Assembly (NCBI GenBank): GCA_955652655.1
Contig: CATPCK010000304.1
Span: 1-19,711 of the forward strand
Source of the DNA: an uncultured Ktedonobacteraceae bacterium
GTDB taxonomy: Bacteria > Chloroflexota > Ktedonobacteria > Ktedonobacterales > Ktedonobacteraceae
Direction: 5' to 3'
Length of the DNA stretch: 19,711 bases
The translations under genes and the position numbers were made by a program. The notes beneath the pieces are model-generated. The model saw only the letters and a list, made by a program, of their open reading frames with translations, was not told the origin of the DNA and ran no database searches. Positions 15,182 through 19,711 of the stretch are shown piece by piece; positions within the stretch are counted from its first letter, which is position 1, and each line of letters starts with the position of its first letter.

Positions 15182-15676
15182 CTAGTCAAGAAAGTCTTCG
15201 ACCCACAGCGGACTACTATCCAGGGCAGCACGCAAGGGACCACTTCCAAAGGCTCCCGTCTCCCTGGCCACCTCAATAGTTCGCTCGATCAGGCATTGAT
15301 CCATATTCGCCGCGCGGAGTCGTTTACGAAAGGCAATCAGCGTCCCTTTACTGAAGGGAGGCTCCTGTGTATCGTTACAGTCTAATACCAGCTGCCAACG
15401 GCGATCCATTGTACTGGCTTCGATCACCTCATCATCGGAAACCCCTATATAGGCCTGTAGGATCGTTGCCATGGCTAAGAGTGCTGGGGGAACGGGCGGC
15501 TGCCCTCGCTGACTCTCTTGATAGAGGCTGGCTAGCGCTTGCTGAAAGGCCTCGTCGAACACTTCGTGACGATGCTGCCGAAGAAAGACAAACAATTTGG
15601 CTCGTCGAATACGCTTGATGATCGTTTGTTCTGTTGCTGAGAGTTCAATTGGCGGTCGCCAATAGACGGGTCGCAT
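15182..15676 (-). pseudogene. Truncated DUF772-type transposase (N-terminal part only)
   Basis: The product begins MRPVYWRPPIELSATEQTII after a strong AGGAGG site and continues through a DUF772-like region (LLAMATILQAYIGVSDDEVI, WQLVLDCNDTQEPPFSKGTL, FRKRLRAAN). The family usually proceeds SPLWGAGRVEDTYNL and on to the DDE core; here it reads LDSSPLWVEDFLD and stops at a TAG inside the CTAG next to the IS701-like element. Only about 164 residues remain, without the rest of the catalytic domain, so it is inactive. The missing 3' part is not visible to the left of the IS701-like element, so a deletion probably accompanied or preceded that insertion. Confidence 0.8.
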
Positions 15677-15945
15677 GATCCGGTTCCTCCTTTTCCGCCG
15701 AACAAGACAGATCGGTTATTTCAGTGGGAGTCTCAAGAAAGTGACCTCCTAAAAACTTCAGGCACTTAAAAGGTTCAGCTGGCTTCATCTTTTTGATTCA
15801 TGGTTAGCTTTATGAACACGTGTACATTATTAATAGGGATAGTATCATCCTTTTCGTTCCTTGTCAAGAAGACGGGTACAACCACATTATGACTTTCTTG
15901 GCGAAGGAAAGAACGAGTGCAATGCGGCGGCATGGGCCCGAGCAG
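15677..15945. other. Upstream remnant of truncated transposase and spacer
   Basis: No gene is supported. TCAAGAAAGT occurs at 15733-15742 and again as a direct repeat at 15186-15195, bracketing the truncated transposase. It could be a remnant end or coincidence. The outer end of the decayed IS could not be placed. Confidence 0.4.
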
Positions 15946-16033
15946 GGCGACCACAAGGGATCGCTCCGACCATGGACGAACGGGCCTGAACAGCAGCTTC
16001 GTAGCATAGTAGGGGCGATCCCTTGTGGTCGCC
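15946..16033. repeat. Perfect 19-bp inverted repeat, MITE/REP-like
   Basis: GGCGACCACAAGGGATCGC at 15946-15964 is the exact reverse complement of 16015-16033, with 50 bases between. The sequence resembles the short GGGGCGAYCC...TTGTGGTCGCC repeats I recall as scattered in Chloroflexota genomes. It carries no gene and could fold into a long hairpin. Confidence 0.75.
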
Positions 16034-16116
16034 ATCTGGATGCTGTTCTCTCATTTCCACCAGAGCTGTCATTCGCTACCATCACTTAATGTGATTGTTC
16101 CAGAAGACGTGACCAC

Positions 16117-16157
16117 TTGACAAAACCTCTCTGTCGATATGATACTAGAGACAGAGA
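16117..16157 (+). promoter_or_regulatory. LacI-gene promoter with operator-like palindrome
   Basis: TTGACA (16117-16122) is followed after 17 bases by TGATAC (16140-16145). TATGAT two bases earlier is an alternative -10. An inverted repeat TCTCTGTC (16128-16135)/GACAGAGA (16150-16157) spans the -10, as expected for an autoregulatory site. The arms are 14 bases apart, unlike the compact 14-20-bp LacI operator, so the assignment is tentative. Confidence 0.5.
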
Positions 16158-16194
16158 ATAGAACACGTATGCATACTTGGCGAGGAGGTTTCAT

Positions 16195-17232
16195 ATGGTC
16201 ACGAGCGAGGAGGTCGCCCGTTTAGCAGGCGTATCTCGTGCAACGGTTTCGCGTGCTCTCAACGGATCAGCCCGGGTGAGCGACGAGGCGAGAGAGCGTG
16301 TTCATTCCGCAATCGCTGCACTTGGATACGAACCGGATGTGATCGCCCAGAGCCTGGTTCGACAAAGCTCCCGTGTGATTGCTGTAAGCTTCTTTGCTGA
16401 AGACAACGAACTGCCCCTTTCACGGCTTGGAGAAACCGCACAATACTTCTACCTGAATGTGCTGAAAAACATTGAGAGTGAGGCTATTTCATTGGGCTAT
16501 GATTTGCTTTTACCTTCACGCCCACACGGCAAATCTCCAGAGAACTACGTGCGTAGCTTGCAGACACGGCGTGTCGCCGGGTGCATCATGCTCCATGCAG
16601 CCAATTCACGCACCCAGGTTCTGATCCATTCGCCCATTCCCACCGTGTTCATCGATAAGATGGGTCAAGGGAGCCATGCCACCTACGTCAAATCGGATAA
16701 CATCGATGGCGCTCGTCAGGCGACTGAGCATTTGCTTTCACTTGGTCACCGGCGCATTGCCTTCCTGATTGGGCAAACTACCGATCTCGCTGGCCTGGAG
16801 CGTCTGCTCGGATGTCAACAGGTTCTGGCGCAGGCAGGTATCACTCCAGATCCCGGTTTGGTGCGTCAATCAGGCTGGAATATTGAAGAGGCCTACGAGG
16901 CAGCCAGATTCCTCTTAGCCGAGTGCCACGGCTTTACTGCTATCGTTGCCGGAAGCGATTTCATGGCTATAGGTATTCTTCGTGCGCTTTCGGAGCAAGG
17001 GTTACGTGTTCCAGATGATGTTTCCCTGGTTGGCTTTGATGATATTGATTTATGCCAATATACCGTTCCACCGCTCACGACCGTGCGACAGGATCGCGCA
17101 GCGATGGGGCGTGGAGCCGTGCAACGGCTTGTCGCTATAATAGAGGGCATACAAGAAGCTTCTCCACTGATTCTTCCAACCCGGCTTGTTGTCCGCAGAT
17201 CGACAGGGCCTGTCTCCAAGGAGTTGCATTGA
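16195..17232 (+). CDS. LacI-family transcriptional regulator, 345 aa
   Basis: The start is the ATG of MVTSEEVARLAGVSRATVSR. GAGGAGG lies 6 bases before it; an upstream in-frame TTG would place that site inside the gene. The HTH occupies about residues 2-25 and the hinge ALNGSARVSDEARERVHSAI follows. The effector domain is a periplasmic-binding-protein-like fold (TRRVAGCIMLHAA, DNIDGARQATEHLLSLGHRR, GSDFMAIGILRALSEQGLRVP, SLVGFDDIDLCQYTVPPLTT), which binds a sugar or related small molecule in the family. No transporter or catabolic operon is adjacent in the window, so the regulated genes are not identified. Length and motifs are normal. Confidence 0.93.
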   Translation: MVTSEEVARLAGVSRATVSRALNGSARVSDEARERVHSAIAALGYEPDVIAQSLVRQSSRVIAVSFFAEDNELPLSRLGETAQYFYLNVLKNIESEAISLGYDLLLPSRPHGKSPENYVRSLQTRRVAGCIMLHAANSRTQVLIHSPIPTVFIDKMGQGSHATYVKSDNIDGARQATEHLLSLGHRRIAFLIGQTTDLAGLERLLGCQQVLAQAGITPDPGLVRQSGWNIEEAYEAARFLLAECHGFTAIVAGSDFMAIGILRALSEQGLRVPDDVSLVGFDDIDLCQYTVPPLTTVRQDRAAMGRGAVQRLVAIIEGIQEASPLILPTRLVVRRSTGPVSKELH

Positions 17233-17261
17233 CCATGCCATTATCAACGCCGGTAGAGGTG

Positions 17262-17291
17262 TTGACGACCTCACCTGATCCGTACTATCAT
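17262..17291 (+). promoter_or_regulatory. Possible promoter for the dihydrouridine synthase gene
   Basis: TTGACG (17262-17267) and TATCAT (17286-17291) are 18 bases apart. The downstream leader includes the hairpin-rich repeat at 17388-17448. Confidence 0.35.
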
Positions 17292-17387
17292 ATAGAAGCT
17301 ATAATACTATCTCTTTTCACAGTGAATATTGGCTTCTCGCCTGAGGTAGCTATCAGGCCACCTTCGGCAGCATAGTTAGGGGGATTA

Positions 17388-17448
17388 GTGCGGGGACACT
17401 ATGGGTCAGAGACCCGCGCGCCCCGGCAGGGGACGACTGTCCCTGCAC
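17388..17448. repeat. Hairpin-rich GC repeat
   Basis: GTGCGGGGACA (17388-17398) pairs with TGTCCCTGCAC (17438-17448) with one G/T pair. Between them are smaller hairpins GGGTC/GACCC (17403-17415) and CCCC/GGGG (17421-17432). Just upstream, GCATAGTTAGGGGGATT (17370-17386) resembles GCATAGTAGGGGCGAT at the inner edge of the 15946-16033 repeat, so the two may belong to one dispersed repeat family. Confidence 0.5.
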
Positions 17449-17484
17449 CCCTGCTGAAGGGTTACCTTCTGAGACTACAAACAT

Positions 17485-17802
17485 ATGAAATATGCATCTT
17501 TCTGGGATACCTTACAACAACCGATAATTGCGCTTGCCCCGATGGACGGAGTCACTGACGCGCCATGCCGCACCATGCATGGTCTCTACGGGCGCCCCGA
17601 CGTGGTGTTGACAGAGTTTACCAATGTCGAAGGGCTCTGGCGTGGTGGCGATCGCATCTTCCGTGATTTTCTGTATACACCCGCGGAACGGCCCGTCGTG
17701 GCACAGATATTCGGCTGCCAACCTGAATACTTTTATAAAGCAGCACATGTCGTCTGCGAACTCGGCTTCGATGGTCTCGATATCAAGAAAGGAGTTCCAT
17801 AA
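17485..17802 (+). pseudogene. dus: tRNA-dihydrouridine synthase, 5' part, disrupted by integration
   Basis: The 105-residue frame begins MKYASFWDTLQQPIIALAPM and contains the Dus FMN-barrel start: PIIALAPMDGVTDAPCR (about residues 12-28), TEFTNVEGLWRGG, RPVVAQIFGCQPE and ELGFDGLDI. Dus enzymes of about 330 residues reduce uridine to dihydrouridine in tRNA. The family next reads roughly DIN-GCP with the catalytic cysteine, but here the sequence becomes KKGVP and stops. The break at about 17785-17790 coincides with the last codon of the serine recombinase on the other strand, so the gene was split by site-specific integration. The 3' part should lie beyond the right edge, at the other end of the element. 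No good ribosome site precedes the ATG. Confidence 0.8.
17778..17800. other. Inferred attachment-site junction (attL) within dus
   Basis: Similarity to Dus ends around GATATCAA (about 17779-17786), and the recombinase stop codon (TGA, minus strand, 17783-17785) lies in the same bases. An integrase gene abutting the junction is usual for integrative elements. The crossover core cannot be defined without the opposite end or an empty site. Confidence 0.6.
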
Positions 17803-19522
17803 TTTCAGGCGGGGCTGTATAAATCTCGTAGCGTGGCTCTGTGCCAGCCCTCCACACCTTTACATTAATACCCAAGAAAATCACCGCATCCTGGTAAAAT
17901 TGAAAATCCGGTGTAAACTGTGGGTCGTCTAATTTTTCTCTCCATTCTTGACACTGGCGATGAAACTCAGCAATACGACGGTCTAAAATTTCGTGTTGTT
18001 CTTGCACTCTTTGTTCATCGGCAAGGTCTCGTCTTGCCTCTTCTTCCTGCTGTTCGAGCATGGTTAATTGTGTGTTTAAAAACGCGACGGTTCGTTCGCT
18101 GAACGTTTTTTTGTGCATCTCCGCAGCAAGGTTGTTCCGAAATGTTTCCTGTTCGCGCAAAATTGCGTTGAGATTTGTGAGCTTCCGTTGCTGTTGTTTC
18201 TGCGTCGGGTTCTCGGCTTGCAATTGCTGTATCTTCTCATCAACAACTGAAGGGTCACGGATAAGCTCAAGAATGTACTCCGCAACACCACGATCAAGCA
18301 GGTCAACAGGGATGGAGCAGCCCGAACACTTGCCGCCTCCTTTCAGATACGGCTTATCACAATCATAGTAAAAGTATGCTACCTCTTTTCCTGAAAGTTG
18401 CGTATCAACAACCCGCTTGACGCGAAGAGAACGGCCACAGTATGCGCACTTTGCAAACCCGCCACGCAGCAAGCTTTCTTTGGAGGTCTGATTATTGCGC
18501 GTTGCTAAGTTTTTGTTTTGTGCAACCCTTCTGTTTGCTTTCTCAAACAAGTCTTTTGTGACGATAGCCGGAATGGAAATGATAACCTGTTCATCCTCAG
18601 AGGTGACCCGTTTGACAGGTTGTTTGTGTCCTGGCATTCTGCCAACAGTGGCGCGTTTAAATTGCCGGTACTCACCATAGTAGGCAGTGTTTTTGAGAAA
18701 GTTGCTTATGGTATTGCGCTGCCACACAGCCTCCTCTTTCATCCCTCTAATCCGTTTCGCTCTCGTTGCGTACGGCGTCGGGATGCCTTTAGCGTTGAGT
18801 ATTCGGGCGATCTGATGTGTTGACACGCCGTTTGCTGCTGACTCAAAAATGAAAATCACAATAGTAACCTCTGTCCACTCAGTACCGTCTTCATCCATAA
18901 AAATCACATCGAGGTTGAGCGTGTACCCGATACGGACGCCTTTCTCATTGAGGACAAATTTGTACCCATACAAGCGGTCGCCAGTGCCGATTATTTGCTG
19001 AGGTATGCCTTTGTCTTCATTGCCAAGTGCTTTTTCCCGCTTGCCGTCTCTGGTTCGTCGAACGAAATCGTTGATCTCTTCTTCTGCTTTGTAGCCTTTG
19101 AAAAAGCGCATGATTTGACCCTCAAGGCTATCATCGTCTGTGTGGTCGCTTTCCTGCGTTGTCAAAATTCTGATGCCTAACTCTCTGAGTTGCATCCTGA
19201 ATAATTCACGCGCTAAGGCTCTTCGCCCCAAGCCCCTGTCTAACACGTCCATGCAAAGAAGATCAAATTCCCCTCGTTCTCCCATCTCAAGAATATCGGC
19301 AAGCGCTTTCCGGTAACGGTACTCAAGCCCTGAGTAGGTATCATGGATGATATGTTTTTTCTCATCCACAATACGCAGCCCCAATGGGGCAATGAGCTTT
19401 TCCTGTACCTGCCGCTCTTGCGCCGCATGAGAATATTTTTCCTCTTGCTTGGCTGTTGATACGCGCGTGAGTACCACGGCTCGTTTGCCCCGATACTCTG
19501 ACTTATCTGCATTGTTCGCCAT
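17783..19522 (-). CDS. Large serine recombinase (site-specific integrase), 579 aa
   Basis: The N-terminal resolvase domain contains VVLTRVSTAKQEE with the nucleophile Ser22, followed by DLLCMDVLDRGLGRR and the long helix EEINDFVRRTRDGKRE. A Recombinase domain follows (ESAANGVSTHQIARILNAKG, about residues 227-246; NTISNFLKNTAYYGEY). A zinc ribbon has Cys359, Cys362, Cys388 and a further pair at 399/402 (CAYC ... CSGC). A coiled-coil stretch occupies about 425-520. These are the domains of large serine integrases, which recombine attP with attB directionally. The start MANNADKSEYRGK was preferred because AGGAGA is 8 bases upstream; the ATG two codons earlier is too close to it. The 3' end overlaps the disrupted dus gene, so dus is the inferred target. 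Confidence 0.92.
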   Translation of the reverse strand: MANNADKSEYRGKRAVVLTRVSTAKQEEKYSHAAQERQVQEKLIAPLGLRIVDEKKHIIHDTYSGLEYRYRKALADILEMGERGEFDLLCMDVLDRGLGRRALARELFRMQLRELGIRILTTQESDHTDDDSLEGQIMRFFKGYKAEEEINDFVRRTRDGKREKALGNEDKGIPQQIIGTGDRLYGYKFVLNEKGVRIGYTLNLDVIFMDEDGTEWTEVTIVIFIFESAANGVSTHQIARILNAKGIPTPYATRAKRIRGMKEEAVWQRNTISNFLKNTAYYGEYRQFKRATVGRMPGHKQPVKRVTSEDEQVIISIPAIVTKDLFEKANRRVAQNKNLATRNNQTSKESLLRGGFAKCAYCGRSLRVKRVVDTQLSGKEVAYFYYDCDKPYLKGGGKCSGCSIPVDLLDRGVAEYILELIRDPSVVDEKIQQLQAENPTQKQQQRKLTNLNAILREQETFRNNLAAEMHKKTFSERTVAFLNTQLTMLEQQEEEARRDLADEQRVQEQHEILDRRIAEFHRQCQEWREKLDDPQFTPDFQFYQDAVIFLGINVKVWRAGTEPRYEIYTAPPEIMELLS

Positions 19523-19600
19523 GAGCATTTCTCCTATTTGCTCTTGTGTCTTTTTGACACGTCCTCTGTTAACGTTCTCGTTTTGCCATCGGACAAAGCG

Positions 19601-19614
19601 ATACTCATGAGTAT
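19601..19614. promoter_or_regulatory. 14-bp perfect palindrome upstream of the recombinase
   Basis: ATACTCATGAGTAT is a perfect palindrome about 80 bases upstream of the recombinase start. The half-site recurs as GAGTAT at about 19642-19647 and as ATACTC at about 19678-19683. Repeated operator-like sites next to an integrase gene suggest control by an element-encoded repressor, not seen in the window. Confidence 0.4.
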
Positions 19615-19711
19615 ACTGAAGCGGCAGAGGTTATGGCAGGTGAGTATTTAGAACAAATTTTCTAATAAACAGTGGCATACTCTTTTACAACTAGGAACAC
19701 CATTATTGAAC

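Larger units (their letters stand above)
17783..19711 (-). mobile_element. Integrated element, left end, continuing past the window
   Basis: The region right of the dus break begins with a large serine recombinase reading towards the junction and then a control-region-like stretch. No other cargo is visible before the window ends, so size and type (prophage, ICE or genomic island) are unknown. Confidence 0.7.

Noticed and set aside
1..19711. CRISPR arrays, tRNA and rRNA genes
   Set aside because: No regularly spaced direct repeats, cloverleaf-like segments or rRNA signature sequences were recognised on either strand.

Overview
The window looks like chromosomal DNA of a large-genome soil bacterium. 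The best guess is a Ktedonobacteria-type Chloroflexota. This is inferred from gene style only: roughly 50% GC, an XRE regulator with a long HEAT-like tail, many IS elements, a DinB-like protein of actinobacterial/chloroflexal type, secreted Asp-box proteins and a large serine recombinase. No database search was possible.

Layout. (1) 1-536, minus strand: three very small, tightly spaced genes (a zinc-ribbon-like protein, a conserved-looking 72-aa protein, and a membrane peptide cut by the window edge). (2) 604-779: a divergent control region with back-to-back sigma-A-type promoters and repeated GAGAC/GTCTC half-sites. (3) 780-5115, plus strand: a compact operon of an XRE-HTH/HEAT-like regulator, a B12-binding-domain radical SAM enzyme and an M20 metallopeptidase/deacylase. 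The genes are separated by 2 bp and then a 4-bp ATGA overlap. This is the best candidate for an uncharacterised pathway. (4) 5210-8307: an IS1-like element, with an AT-hook-like tail on its transposase, split near its left end by an IS1182-like element. (5) 8363-9001, minus: a DinB-like protein. (6) 9475-13177: two convergent secreted beta-propeller (sialidase-fold) proteins, each with a consensus promoter, facing two terminators. (7) 13730-15676: an IS701/IS4-like element with a CTAG target duplication, abutting a truncated DUF772-type transposase. (8) 15677-16194: a spacer with a perfect 19-bp inverted repeat, then a LacI promoter with an operator-like palindrome. (9) 16195-17232: a LacI-family regulator. 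(10) 17485-end: a tRNA-dihydrouridine synthase gene cut off just before its catalytic GCP motif by an integrated element. The element's large serine recombinase ends inside the junction, and the element continues past the right edge.

How the parts relate. The left third reads as a regulated module: the XRE protein probably controls its own operon and the divergent small genes, and the radical SAM and M20 enzymes probably act on one small molecule or peptide. The rest is accessory sequence shaped by at least four mobile-element events.
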